Source: Sweltsa coloradensis
Lineage: Eukaryota > Arthropoda > Insecta > Plecoptera > Chloroperlidae
Direction: 5' to 3'
Length of the DNA: 64,000 nucleotides
Assembly: GCA_024449915.1 (NCBI GenBank)
Contig: JAMZAV010002177.1
Span: 1 to 64,000, forward strand
This document shows positions 20,696-33,860 of the stretch, one piece after another. Position numbers and translations under genes: made by a program. The notes under the pieces are model-generated. The model was not told the origin of the DNA, ran no database searches, and saw nothing but the letters and a program-made list of their open reading frames with translations. Every line of letters starts with the position of its first letter. Within the stretch, counting starts at the first letter, position 1.

Positions 20696-23600
20696 CTTTT
20701 CGTCTTCCTTTGTAAAGGGTACCGGCCATCCTTGATAAGGATTGGTACTATTTCCAATGAATATTGTACAATTACAACAAGGTACTTGAAGGTATATTGC
20801 TGAAAAAATGTTCCTTCTCTTTCATTCTTAACCCAATCTGTTGTTAGAACAGTTAATTCGAATTGGTAATGATTTTGTTTAGAAATATCACTCCTGTGCG
20901 TGATATCGGATAAGCCCTTATGGCTTCTATTTGGTCTAGACATCTAGTAGGGCATTTGTTCTAAGACTAGTCGTAGATCCTCCATGTCCTAATAAATCTA
21001 GGCATGTCTTTACATAGTTGTATTGAAATCTAAATTTTTCAAAAGAACATAAGTTTTTTGTACTTGGTTGACACTCAAGTCGCATTACATCTTGAAAATC
21101 TCTCTTTATTATTATTTATGAGTGCAATTCTATTATCAGATGGTGTTTTAACCATACATACTTGTTCAAAGTAATTTACGGGGATTGCTTCAAATCCATT
21201 ACTTAAATTTAAATGAGGGTTCAAAGTTAACAATTGTATGAATAATTTCATAATTACCGTATTTTTAGAGTATATACATTTAACTAATGGTAATGAATAA
21301 TTTCGACAAAGACGTAAAGTTTTGCCAAAAAGTGACCATTTGAAGTTATTTGTCCCATATTCTCTCGTATCCATAATTGTAATGTGTCTGGAGACACTAT
21401 ATTTGGGGATTGAATTGTATTTGCTATCAGTTTTGATAGATTATATCTAATTTTCTTGTGCCCATCATCGTGGATAAAGGTCTTTCACAAGTAGTCTCAC
21501 TAAAATTTCATTAAGATCAATTATGCCAAGGGTATTTTCTGCGTACCCTGGAACTTGGAAATTAGAGATAGTTTGACTAAGGGTCTGACTATTAGATTAG
21601 ACAGTCCGGGTTGAATACAAATTCACTGCGGCGATGGATTTCTATTTTATCCACGCGTTTTTTTTTGGGGGAAAGGAGTTTCCGTGACCCAATTGAATCC
21701 CAACTCATCAACATATGGTTCTGTTTGGCAGGCCACTTTACTTGTCATCATTATTCCGGGTGCTAACACTCGAGCGGGTAATTTTATTTTAATTAACATT
21801 GGAATTGCATTGTTATATGCAACTACGTCAGGTTCTCCTTTTAAGGTTACCCCTGTGATTATTTTTATCCCTTCTTGCATTGAATTGGGTGGCTGTCAAC
21901 AAAGCACACAGGCTCGTGGTGACCATCCAATATTTAAATATCATTTTTTAAAGTGGGTGGTTTGTCTTTAGCTTCAATAAACTATCTATCTCCACAAGAC
22001 TAGAAACTTAAAAACTGAATCCACAGAGTCGTTGCAATCGATCAGTATGTTTATCATCATCCTAAGGTGGATTGTTGGTTATTTGTCTCATTTAAAAAGG
22101 TTACAAACCCTTTTGTTTTTGGGTTATATTTTGTCAGACATTCATCAACATATTGACCAGGGATAGGTTTGTTTTCTCCCTTTCTAATGGCCAAAGCTGG
22201 TTTTAAAACACAAAGGACTCTGGGTTCACAAGTAATCAAGAGTCCTGGCTTCTGTTTAAAAATTAAAACAAACTCTCTGCAGATGTCTTCCTATCAGACA
22301 GCTTAAGAGGGTGATGTGCTGTTAGTGAAACTGCTAGTAGCGTATTTAAAATGTGCAATTAGAATCATAAATCATTCAAATTGAGCTAAATTATAGGTAA
22401 ATCACTAACTTCGAGCTGGTAAAGCTGAAAAATAGGGAATGGTTTTGAAGTTTTCCTTCAACTTACAAGAAAAATGCGAGCAGTCCTTGGCTCAAGCAAA
22501 CCCATTCAAACAGGCCCAAGAACCGTACGATTCTAAGCAATTTAGCTTTGCAGACAAATTATACTTTTATTTCGTAATTATTACTGGAAATAATCGCGTT
22601 ACATCTTTTCTGTGTGTGGACATGTTTTGAAAAGCTGTTGTCTAATACCTATAAGGGTATCTTTAAATGAACAGTGAGTCCTTTCTCAAAGGTAACTACC
22701 GACCTTCAGGGCAAATGGTACAGTCTGGTTTTTTGGCAATAACGGATATGGGATCCCTACTCAAAATGAGTGGTCTTGAGAAACACACCATCACTGAGGT
22801 TATTGCTGGAAAGTACTCATATTGTCCTGTTTGACAAATGAAGGTGATTTATTCACTCTTTATTTTTGTTAATTGTAGTTCACTGAGTAACAACAGGTTA
22901 AATCCTGTGCGAACTTTTTAAGCTTCCGATTACCATAACGTCAAAACTTCTTATTGGCAAACTCTGTAGTAGTTATCACCACAAAAGCAAAGGTTTTCTA
23001 TCTAGTTTCCTATGTACTAGGTTATGTTCTATGAAGTAGAGTTCCTTCCTTGGGTGGAAAGTCTCAATAATCCCTATCATGGATTCGAATCCATCACCTC
23101 CTCTTATACTACCTCCCTAGCAACTGATAATGTCATAGAGCAGTTTTAGTAATGGTGCTCTAGAGATTGACCAACAGTTGGATTTTTATCAATTCCAAAT
23201 GATGAGCATATTTTCATCTTTAGTCATCACAGAACTTACATCTAACCGTTGTTGGGGCTAGATTTTGACTTCAGTAAAAATCATGGATTGGGAAAAACTG
23301 TTGTCGAAAGGCGCGAAGTTCTACGAGGTTTCTCGCTTCTGCAACTTATTTGAGTCGAATTTTTGCATAAAATCTTAAGTGAATATTCGCTTGGTTTAAT
23401 TCGTCTTGTTTTACTTGCTATAATTAGCTTATTAATCCTGTTGCAAAAACCATCAACGGATGTGGTTCATTGAGACACCCAAGTCGTTGCCTAATTTGCG
23501 ATATTTGAAATAAAAGTTCATCAGTTTTGGATGAATGCACTTTGCTATCCTCAGCTCAAAGCCCAATTAGTGACATCCGCTCGCCTCACAAGATGAGTAA

Positions 23601-26600
23601 CAGCGGCTTCTAATTAGAATATTTTATGAGCTTTTACTCCGGCGTTGTGGATTATCTTTGATAGGTCCACAAGCCGCCTACAAATTGGCAGAATCCCTTT
23701 GATTTCGCCGACCAAGTGTGGTATTGGTGACCTGTAGGTCACGAGGATACATAAATTTGACACTCCTTTGCAGACTGTCTGATTGCATTCATTGAGGCTG
23801 ACTCTCTGGTATTGACCCAAATATGAACCGCAAACTAATTAACAGCTCCTTTTTGAGATTTATTATTATGCAAATGTTTAGTGAAGAGTGCATCTGATGA
23901 ATTTATGACAATTCTCATCAATATACGTCTAGTAGGTACTAACCCTGTAACGATTCTTATGACAAATTTTATGTGTTGTTGTATTATTTCAATACTCGGT
24001 CCATTACGAAATTTCGTTATTGGAGTGATCTGTTAGAAAACAGAAGAAAGAAGAGAATGACCTCTTAACAAATATTGTATTTGAATGAACCAATGATTCA
24101 CAAGGAAACACAGTAAAGCATTTAGCCGCACAAGGAGGCCCTGAGGTTACTTTGTGTTTGTAGAATATGATTGGCATCAACAAGATCCCTAAATTATCTA
24201 AATGCAGTTTCCATGTCGTATACAATGGTGTGCACTACGTCCTTTGATTCCACAGACTGTTTACCAAAACCAACTGTTCCTACTGCAATTTTTTGGGATT
24301 GCTTTTATTTCATTTAATATGTTTAAGAATTGCTCAATTACCTTCAATCGTATCTTCCTTAAAAGCAGGATTTGTGATTTATAATTCTCATAATTATTTA
24401 TGTCTGACCCCAGAGTTTTGTTACACAACAGGTTTGAAAACCTTTGATATTGCGAGTGGCAATGACTGTCTTTCCTGGTCCTAACCTGAAGATAATGGTA
24501 CCTATTTCTCCCGTGGAAATTCTAATTTTACCCTTCCTATAAGGAATAAATAGTTCCCTTTTCCTCTAGTGCTTTGATTCTTACCAACGTCCTACTGGGG
24601 GAAAGAATATAAGGCACCACCTCATTTTCAATAAATGATAGTTTTTTTGGCGTTTAGTCAAGCATTCAGTGTGAGACAGACATTTGTTAGAGGTGTCCAC
24701 CACTGAGTGTTGTAATGTTAACATACGTGGGTTTGAACCCGGATACCTAGATTTGATACTCTTACACCACAAAATGTGTCCTATCTTTCCGTCCTACTTA
24801 CTCTAATGTTGTCGGAATCGTAATCTACTGGTTTATTGTTGTTTTAAGTCAAGCAAGAGATTACAGTAGGGTCATGTACTGTGTGGTTTCCTTTACCACT
24901 TTCAAGGTTTTGAATTATTTTGTTTAACCGTAAACTTCACCCGGTTCGTAGACTACTCCAACAATTCCATTGTTTTAACGTTAATCAACTATAATAACTC
25001 AATTATACCCTCTAATTTACTTCCACTACTTCATGGCTTCTGTACATCTGTCACTTCTGACAGTTACAACTATAACATCCTTACTAATAAGTTTCTATTA
25101 CTAAGTATTTCTCCAAATTTTCATGACACAATAGGTATTGTTAGTCATTCTATTTGTTGAGTTGTCGCCGTTTCATGGCTGGACATAATCATGATTAAGA
25201 ATTGGAATTTTTATAATGTGCTCTAATGCACTAGTACATTCCAAGTCTTATGGCATAAACAATATTTTTTCCAACCATACGTGTTTGAAAGAATAATGTT
25301 AGTAATGTTTCTTTCGGAGAAACTTCAATTATTTCAATATCATTTCCATTTTTCGGTGAAATTGATGTTGAAACCTCTCGCGCATCATCCCTATAATCTG
25401 GGGTGTCTTTAAGTGTCTTTAATTACACTTGGTTCTTCACACTGTCACTCATTTTCGTGACTGTGTGTACTAATATTGTAAATATTCTTTATAAGGAAAC
25501 TTCAATTAATCGCGAAGTCTATTTTAATTATTTTGAGTTAATTTCACTCACGGTTTTTATTTTATATCCTTGTTTTAATGAAGTTTAAAACTGTTGAAAG
25601 TGTCGACAAAGAAGTGTTGGTACCGAGAAATGACGATTCTGAAGTGGAACTGAACACGCTTTTTGCAGGCGTTATTATTATTCTTTTTTCGCATTAAGTA
25701 AATGCTCATTATCGCTTGCATTCTTGGATTTGAACTTTGTGATCCATTAAAACAAACTGGTCGGGAGTTTTTGTGTTCCGGATTTTGTAGGGTATAAATA
25801 TTTTATTTATCCACAAAACCAATGACAATGAACCACTCACGCTAATAATTGCGTAGAAGAAGTTTCACGTAAGCTGGTTGAAAATATGGGTGACAACACA
25901 CGTTGACCCCTCCTAATACAGTTCCACACTCTGTTTCTTGGTCAGTTACTTCCTCACAAAGTTTTTCGGGAGTGTGTTTTTGTGATAACCGGAAGGGTGT
26001 AATTGGCGTACGCGTAGAAGAACACTTTCCTAACTCCCAACCGTGTATTTGTGCCAAACTTCACGAAATTCATAAAACTTGTCATTTATGGAGTAGGTCT
26101 ACCCACCAATCCATTCTACTCGAGGAATAGTCCACAAATTTGAAATTGAAAATGAAGCTAAAAAATTCTCAAGTAGTGTACCCCTTCTTGAAGTTAATCA
26201 CTTCTCTGACTGTCGTGTACAGTCTTTGAGTTCCCCGATTACTTAGTGTCGATACCACAAATCCTTCAGAACTGGCTCTTTATCGTCCCCCTAATCATTA
26301 TTTATTTAACGTCCATCCAATTCAGTTTCACAATGGTTTTTTTTTTCTTTTTCTTTTTAAGACACAATTTCTCATCTACTGCCCTTATTTCTTATTCTAT
26401 CCATTAAAGTTCAAGTGCGTAATGACATGTGAATGTGTTCTACCTCAACTTGACTTTCCGGATTACTCTGTAACTTTTACTAGCTCTGTTTTGAGTAGTT
26501 TATTTAGGAAATGCTAAAACTGCGGGCGCTTTTGACGATATAATTGTTGTTTACAATTTTTTATTTAGCGTTCAGCGCAATGTTTCACGCGCGGTTCCTA

Positions 26601-27500
26601 GCTTCGTTTTTATGTCTTGCATAGGTACATTTGTTACAAGTTAAATGAGTTGATAAGTTACTTTCTGATCAACATCTGACAAGACTTAACTCGCGATTTC
26701 ACCAATCTGTGAGTCGAAATATTGAACAATAGTTTCTTATTTTACTTGGTTCAGATCGTTGACTTTAAGCGGTAGACTTATCTCAACATTTTTCTACTTG
26801 CCCCGTTGTTTATTAATCACTTACAATACCTGGTTGACGCCCAGGTCTCGACGTCGAGGGGACAATCCAGGAATTCTGTCTTTTTAGGGTTGATCAGACC
26901 TTTGCATGAAAAAGACAAAACCTGGAGTCACCTTCGAAATCGGGTGTGCTGCAACATTGATTCCTTAAAACAACTTAAACATTAAAGATTAGTTTCATAC
27001 TTTTAAATGGATTGTGATGAGAGTAGCTAATTCTCTGGTTCACATTTACTTTCACTTAACCTTATTCATTTATTTCCTATTTTACTCTCCTTGTAATCTG
27101 CCATTTGACTTTAAAGTTCAGGGAAGGCATTGATTAACTAACTCAGGGTTAACTGCCATTTAACTAAATTAGTTCAGGGAAGGCATTGTTAAAACTACCT
27201 GACTTCTCTTCTAGAGGCATCTCCTATCCTACACTTGTCTGGCTATAGGGGGAATTAATACTAAAACAAACTGCTATACGTACCTAATTGTTTGGTCAGA
27301 ACTAAATTAGAGTATGCACTGTTAGTAGTGACTAAAATGCTAACTTGTCATTTTCGCAGAATTTTTTATACTGCTAGTTTCCATTATTCATGTGCCTATT
27401 TTTTGCAAGTTCAATCTCGTAAAATTATCGAGGTATTTTACGTATTTAATCTTACAAGTCCCAATTTTCTGGGTCGTTATTTCCACTATTTATGTGTCGG
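20696..27500 (-). pseudogene. Interrupted coding remains, probable glycoprotein ectodomain
   Basis: Several - strand stretches look coding by composition and cysteine content but are separated by frame breaks: 20696-20943, 21647-21880 (TLKGEPDVVAYNNAIPML), 22057-22260 (ITCEPRVLCVLKPAL), 23614-23820, 24004-24225, 25200-25420 (SISPKNGNDIEIIEVSPKE) and 25842-26190 (EKLCEEVTDQETECG). An ATG context near 25455 could start a separate frame. Paired cysteines and N-x-S/T sites (for example FLNETNNQ) fit a secreted or membrane glycoprotein. Whether this is one very long gene, two genes or partly non-coding cannot be settled by eye. Plus-strand alternatives are shorter and AT-driven. Confidence 0.4.
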
Positions 27501-27579
27501 GTAGCTCGACTACCTGGGATGGGTATCAGTACTCGTTTTATTTCTCCATTGGAGAAGCGCACAGTAGCCTCCTCGGTGG

Positions 27580-29641
27580 GTGACACTGTGTGATTTATAT
27601 CAGGGGTCATCAATGACTCCCTTTCCTCTAACTGTCTTCTTGCTTTACAAGCATCCCTTACTTGCTTCTCTTGAATCTTTTTACATTTACTTTCCCTTAT
27701 AGTAGCTCTATATTCTCTTAACTCCCTAGCAAAATAAAACCCATGCTATCCAAGCTATAGTAATGATTACACCGAATATAAAAATTTAAAGCAGCTATAT
27801 CTAAAGCGAGGTATTCCCCTGGGGTAAGTTCCTCTCCTTTAACTGTACCAAGTGGCATAGCCGTTGCAATAGCTATTCCTGGGGTGACGATTCCATACAA
27901 ATATCACCCCCAAAATGGTAAGTGCTGTGTTCCACACAAAAATCCAACTGGTATGTTTGGTGGTGTGTTCCACGATCTTCGTTATTGTCTCAGGACCTTT
28001 TCCCTGATTGTTCTACTTCAACAATTTCTGGTGGGGTTAGTTTTAGAAACGGAATTTGCCACGTCCAATTGTGGTTTAAACATTCTGTCAAGTTAGTAAA
28101 CACTGGCATTGCATCTTGTTTGGGGGGGTGATATTTTAATTTATGCAATTTTGACCATGATGCAGGGATTACATGAGTAGCTGAAATAAATGATTTTTCA
28201 GTACCGCATGGTATTGTGGAGAGATTTCTAAATCCTCCCCTATTTTACTCCGCATCTACAGGGAATGTGCAATTGCAAGGCCCCTGGTTGATCTTTCAGG
28301 ATTGTCAAAAGTGGTAATGTTTCCTTCGCAATTAAAAAATAATCGGCTCTACGGGATGCGTGATTACATATGTTTCGAAGCTTATTCACTAATTGATAGT
28401 GCATTCCCGGGTTGACATTTAAACACGCAATACTTGCGAGTTCAGATATGGTTGCACCGGTGAACATTCGTAATGGGCAGACTGGGCCTGTTCATTTACT
28501 GAGGTGACCTGGGTAGAACATAACCCGTCCTCATAAAGGTCGCAATTTGCTAAAGCTGTACCCGCAATTGTTTTTAGTTTGTCTCCTGACACTGCTAAGT
28601 ACGTGGTATCGTGCATAATGATGCGGTATCGTTTTTCCCCCGGAATGGAGTTGTAATCATTTCATATAAATCCCATGGAAATTTCCTTTTGACCAAATTG
28701 GGAAAACTTTTATGTTTACAATGATTCTACTCTTATCCATGATGCAATTAGTAATTTTAATTTTAAAGATAATTTGATGCCTTACTTGGAGGTATCACAC
28801 TTCGTAGCCATTTTTCCTTTAAATTTTCATTTAATTTTCGCAAGTTTTTTGTGACACAGAAAGTGGTATCATATTAGTAGGTAATAAATTACCTCTACAA
28901 TGATTTATTATCTCCCTTCGTTGCAAGAGTTCTAAGGTTTGAAGTCGATTTTACTATCCTGAAGTACATCTTGAATTACTGTAAGAAAGGGTTTGTGGTC
29001 CATGGCTTTTTGGTAGGGGGGTAGTAACTTGGTACAGATTTCTGAATTGACTCCCAAATTTCCGGGAAGACTCTGGTTTTTTTTTGTTTTTATTTCCGAA
29101 AACGCTTTTTTTGTGTCGTTTATCCATTTATAGTCGCTTCTAAGTGCGCTACGTAATTTGTCAACTTGCTCTTTAACCCCATTATTATCTTCAATTGGGA
29201 CTATCTAAATGCTTTGAGTGGCCACACTGCAACACCAATTGAGAGCATTGGCGAGGGAAATCAATGCCCCTACGCTTCCTTCCTGTATTTCTGAAAATCC
29301 TAGTTTCCCCCTCTAACGGGGTTTGATGCGTTTATCATTTTTTCTTGTATTTGAATTGCAACTTTTGAAACGAGACTCATTATTTGACAGTATTCCTTGT
29401 GGGTAGTTTTAACTGGACATTGAAGAACCCATGGAATTTGGTGCAACCCCATCATAGGGCAACCATCTCTTTTCATAATTTTAGGGGAAAATACTAGATT
29501 CATATCCAACGCTACTGGGTAATTGTTTCCAATAAACCCCTGCTACCACCTTTACCGCATACGGCCCGTCGCGGACTCCGCGTCCCTCACCACGTGCATG
29601 CCCCACACTAGGCATCCCAGCAACAGGAACACCTTCCCCAT
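27580..29641 (-). pseudogene. Envelope-like gene 1 (gypsy env/F-type), frame-broken
   Basis: It starts at an ATG at 29641 with a clear signal peptide (MGKVFLLLGCLVWG). After an early frame break it shows a GVYWK segment, CPVKTTHKEYCQIMSLVSK, and a stretch like that following the cleavage site of insect env proteins (SVGALISLANALN). A cysteine-bearing segment (YLAVSGDKLKTI ... CDLYEDGLCSTQ, 28419-28616) resembles the region of gypsy-type Env and baculovirus F proteins with the same spacing. A hydrophobic segment (FIFGVIITIAWIAWVLF) at about 27730-27785 would be the anchor. The length of about 680 codons fits insect Env. The position directly after integrase is that of env in errantivirus-like elements. 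Frame breaks are frequent, so no functional product is expected as written. Confidence 0.6.
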
Positions 29642-29651
29642 TTGAGAACTT

Positions 29652-30061
29652 CTTTTCTCAACCTACCAAGTACAAGAAATGTGTGGCTTAGGAATAATCT
29701 TCCTCTGTGCTACACAACATGTACATTATTTGCTACTTATTCTAACTAGGTTTAACCCCTTTTTCTTTTTCTTTTCCTTATGTTTTCTGGTTGCCTATTT
29801 CTATTTATGCTATAATTACTAATTACCCTGTGGCCTTTATAATCTAATTATTCTATTAATAACCTTGTTACCTTATTTACATCATAGTTACCTTATTCCT
29901 ATTGTCTATATCTAAGTTTGCCTTTTTCTTTTGATTTTCTCTTCCCTGTTTCTATTCTTATTTACACCTTAAAATCTACCTTAAAATTTTTATTTAAATA
30001 CTATTTCCCATTAATCATCAATTTCTATTTACATTTCTATTTACAATGTATGCGTCTGTGG
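29652..30061. other. AT-rich spacer between pol and env-like gene
   Basis: No coding stretch is seen. T-rich on the + strand, with CTTTTTCTTTTCCTT runs. It may contain the acceptor for a spliced env message in element orientation. Confidence 0.4.
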
Positions 30062-31480
30062 TTATTTGTTTCTGTTTCTCAATTGTCTATCTGAAGGTAC
30101 TATGGGTGGCTTCTTTTTCTTTGGGGTTGGTCCTGGTTGTGCGCTTGTATTGGGGTTCAGGTTAAAAGGTTTGCATTGATCAACAGGGACAGTCTTAGAT
30201 TGACAATTACGTGCGGTTGATGATATGGAAAGATTGCGTAAACAGTTGTTCACTTCCGTTTTGGCAGCCATGTTCGCCCCTTCCGTACGCGATAAGTAAC
30301 TGGTCCCATTCTCTCCATAATCGTAAATGGTCCATGATATCGGTGCAGTAATTTTTCTGTCAACCCTACCTTTCTTATCGGGGTAAAGACTTTTACCTGG
30401 TCTCCTACCTTGTATTCTACGTCCCTATGTCTGTCATCATACAAGTCCTTGTTCTTGTTTTGTTTTACCTTTAACCTGTCTTTGACTAGTTCTAATGCCT
30501 CCGACATCCTATTCCGGCAATCGATAGCCTCCTCGTTTGAAATGGGCGGTGCTAACTCTGCTTCTAGGGGTAGCACCGGATCTCTTCCAAAAACGAGTGC
30601 ATATGGACTTACTCCCATAACGTCGTGTCTGCTGCTATTATACGCAAATGTGACGGCGGGTAGAAAACTTGACCAATCTTTTTGATCGGTTGCCACGAAC
30701 ATACTTAACATCTCTGCTAACGTACGGTTAAAACGTTCAGTTAAAAAGCCATTTGTCTGCGGGTGATACGTAGTCGTTTACCGCCGGGCGTGCCCCCATA
30801 CTTCGCATTAATTGCGTAACCATGGCGGATCAAAATTTACCGTTCCCTGATCGGACAAAATCATACGAGGCGTACCGTAAACACAAACAATTTCTTCAAA
30901 TAGAACTTAGCTACCGCCTCTGCGTTTGGGTCGCGTATAGCCTTCGTTTATAGCGTACCTAGTTGCATAATTGTACATACTATGACATGTTATGTCCTCT
31001 ATTACTACGTACCATAGGGCCTAATAGGTCGATCCCAAGATGCTCAAATGCATTTTTGTTATCAACATAAATAGGTTGCATAAACCCTGCGGGTTTTTGA
31101 TTTGCATTTTTTCTGCTTTGACAATCTGGACATCCTAGTATGTAGCGGCGTATGTCGCGTCTCATACTATCCAAAAACATCTACTCATGATCTTGGGTCT
31201 TGGGTTTTATTTATGCCCAAGTGTCCCGCGGTTACGTGATTATGGATTCATACAATGTATCTTGTTGCAGGGATCGCGGTATACATAGTAAGTACATTCG
31301 TCCTTGCCCTGTAGAGTTTTTATAATACAGCAGCTGATTTTTTATCACAAAGTTTTTGCTTGGCGTTGTTCAGATGCGTTTCCTACATTGGGGTCATTAA
31401 CTACGTCTCTTATGCGCTTAAACACAGGGTCAGCTTCCTGCCTATCTTTCATTATCTGTGGGTCTAACATATAAACTAGT
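30062..31480 (-). pseudogene. Integrase of the LTR element (Ty3/Gypsy)
   Basis: In order: a zinc-binding N-terminus ending CPDCQSRKN; EHLGIDLLGPM with the first catalytic Asp (30980-31180); YGTPRMILSDQGT with the second Asp (about 30850-30890); and a segment with the catalytic Glu (RFNRTLAEM, about 30700-30740). A GPY/F module follows (RYHGPFTIMERMGPVTYRVRKG) before 30250. A basic tail to 30062 (PTPKKKKPPIV) ends pol. The catalytic triad residues are all visible but in different frames; the longest intact piece is 30250-30711. Integrase cuts and joins the cDNA into host DNA. There is no chromodomain. Confidence 0.85.
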
Positions 31481-33200
31481 ACTTCTCTGCCTCTTGTTCT
31501 AATCTAGCTTCTTCTGCTTTTATTTCCCGATTCCGTTGGGGCCTTCTTTATGCAATGCTAAAGGACCTCGACTTAATGCGTCCGCATCGCAATGCGTTTT
31601 CCCTGATTTATGTTAATCGTATATAAAATGATCCTGTAGTCTTTTTGACCAACGTGCTAATCGTCCACGGGGTTTCTTTAATTGACTTTAACCAACATAA
31701 TGCATGTTGATCGGTCCCCTTGTCTATGTGGTGTCCCCAGATAATGGACGGAATTTATTAAACCCATAAATGATTGGGGAGCGTTTCCTTGGATGCAATG
31801 TCATAGTTCTTTTCTGCGGAGGTTAAGGTTTAGACACATAACCTATCGGATGCATTTCCCCTTCATACTTCTGCAATAACACACAACCTATTCCATAATT
31901 GGATGCGTCTGCATGCAGTTCAGTTACTTCCGACTTTGGATTGAAGAAACCGTTAAACACTGGTGCAGTGGACAAGGCGGTTTTTAAAGGGTCATCAAAT
32001 GCTTTTTGTTCGGCTTCAGCCACACAAAAGGGGTGATTCTTGCAGCATAATTGATGTAATGGTCGAGCTATAGTACTGAACCCATCTATAAATTTACGAT
32101 AGTAGTTAGCTATCCCTAAAAATCTTTGTACTTGCTTAACTTTTCTGGGTACCTTAAATTCCTTGACGGCCAAAACCCTTTAAATCTTCGTCTGGGAATA
32201 TTCCTCGGGCGCTATACTACATGTCCTAATACCTTAATTGTTTGGTACGCAAACTTGCACTTTGATGGTTTTAGTTTAAGGCTGAATGCGCGTAATCTTT
32301 GTAACACATGTTCTAGACGAATCAATAGCCGTCAAACGTTTTTCGCAAAGATAATAATATCATCGAGGTAGATTAAGGCTTCTTTAAAATTAATATCTCC
32401 TAGTACTCTATCGGCTAACCGTTGAAATGTGGCTGGAGCCGCAGCCAATCCAAATGGTAGGACATTAAAAATGATATAAAGGCTGATGACGTTACGAAAG
32501 CCGAGTACTTTTTAGACTCTTCGTCAAGCGGTATTTGCCAATAGCCGGCATTCATGTCCAAACTTATAAAGTATTGATTTCCGCCAAGATGGCTTAACAA
32601 ATCGTCAATTACGGGTTTGGGGGTACGAGTCCCCTATGGAATGTGCATTTATTTTTCTAATCTATGGCAAATCTATAACTTCCATCCGGTTTTTTTAACT
32701 AACACCACTGGTGATGAGTAAATCACTGTTTGAGCGCGATATCACACCATGAGCTAACATTTTTTGACTTGCGAGTTTATAATCTCCTTCTCCCCGAAAT
32801 GACACGCGAAAAAGGGCCTGTTTTAATTGGTACATCATCTTTAAGACGAATTTATGTACTGCTGCATTTTTTTGTAGTTAGTTCGGATAATTGACTTGCA
32901 AATCTATCCTTATATTTCGTTAAAAAACCTTTTTATTTTTTGCGATTGCTCCATATTCAAATTTTCACTTTTTCTACGTCAGGTACAAGGTTTTCCTTTC
33001 TACCATGACTGTGGTGCCTGAATATAGTTTGAGGGTGGTTCGATGGTTTATAAAATTCACGTATGTCTTATGTTTCCCATACAGAGGTCTAGTGCTTAGT
33101 CTATTTCCTTCGCGTCATAAGTTTAGTGTTCTTATGAATTTAACGTGTCCCGTTTCCCCTCGATTAACCACTGCTAACATGGTGCTATTGGACCTATTCT
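31481..33200 (-). pseudogene. Reverse transcriptase and RNase H of the LTR element
   Basis: RT motifs in order along the - strand: DDVPIKTGPF, LKKPDGSYRFAID, YFISLDMNAGYWQIPLDEES (catalytic Asp in LDMNAGYWQIPL, 32415-32600) and YLDDIIIFAK (catalytic box, about 32350-32380). Then come KVKQVQRFLGIANYYRKFI and the RNase H start ELHADASNYGIGCVLLQK (31823-32173), ending with HCDADALSRGPL near 31540-31600. These are textbook Ty3/Gypsy signatures. At least four frame changes separate them. The enzyme copies element RNA and degrades the template strand inside Gag particles. Confidence 0.9.
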
Positions 33201-33860
33201 AACTCTTCACTATTTTCCCTTTCATAGGCTGGGTTTTCCAAGAATGTCCCGATCAAACTAGGGTTAACCACTTCTCTGGGTTGTGTGGGGTGGTTATCTT
33301 GAATAAGTTTATTAAACCCTTTTTGGTCGCATAATTTATTTGTATGTTAATTAAATGCTTTTCTGTTATCTTGAACTAATTCAGCCGAGTTTTTAACGTG
33401 TAAGGTTCTGCAATTGCAAAGGGGATATAAACTTTTTTGGGTCCCACCGTTAATGTAAGTGAATTTTTTGACGTAATTAATTTGGCTTGAAAATTTTTTT
33501 AAAAAGTCATCCTATCACCACCAAAAAGGGGATCCTTTATTAAACTTATTACAAAATTTTGTAAAAATTATGCATTAAACTCCACTGTTTGTCAGATCTT
33601 TATCGCTCTTTAAGGATGTCCTGAAATCGACCACAACATTGGTGCTAAATTTGTGTTCTAACTTTTTATTAACATCTAACATTTTATTATGTATAAGTGA
33701 CACTGCGGCTTGTATCACAAATTTTTGACACATTTATGTCATTTATTTTTCCAATTACTCTTGTATTCCTTTCGCCCTATTAACTTGTTTCTATTGGCAA
33801 ACCCTTTCTCCTTAAAATATTTCACAGCCATTCTTCTTACTTTGATGTAGTAAGGTCGCC
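33200..33860 (-). pseudogene. Protease/linker region of pol
   Basis: Broken coding sequence between the Gag zinc-knuckle-like site and RT. A segment reading NSLTLTVGPKKVYIPFAIAE lies where the end of a retropepsin usually is, but I could not find a clean DTGA/DSGA active site. Assignment is by position. Confidence 0.4.

Noticed and set aside
22439..22630. 63-codon + strand frame inside the LTR element
   Set aside because: Opposite to the element's transcription and without recognisable motifs; probably chance in AT-rich DNA.
24690..24750. tRNA-like sequence (GGTGTCC ... GTTTGAACCCGGATACC)
   Set aside because: Acceptor-like pairing and a T-arm-like motif are visible, but the span is only about 56 bases with no anticodon arm, and it lies inside the retroelement's coding remains.
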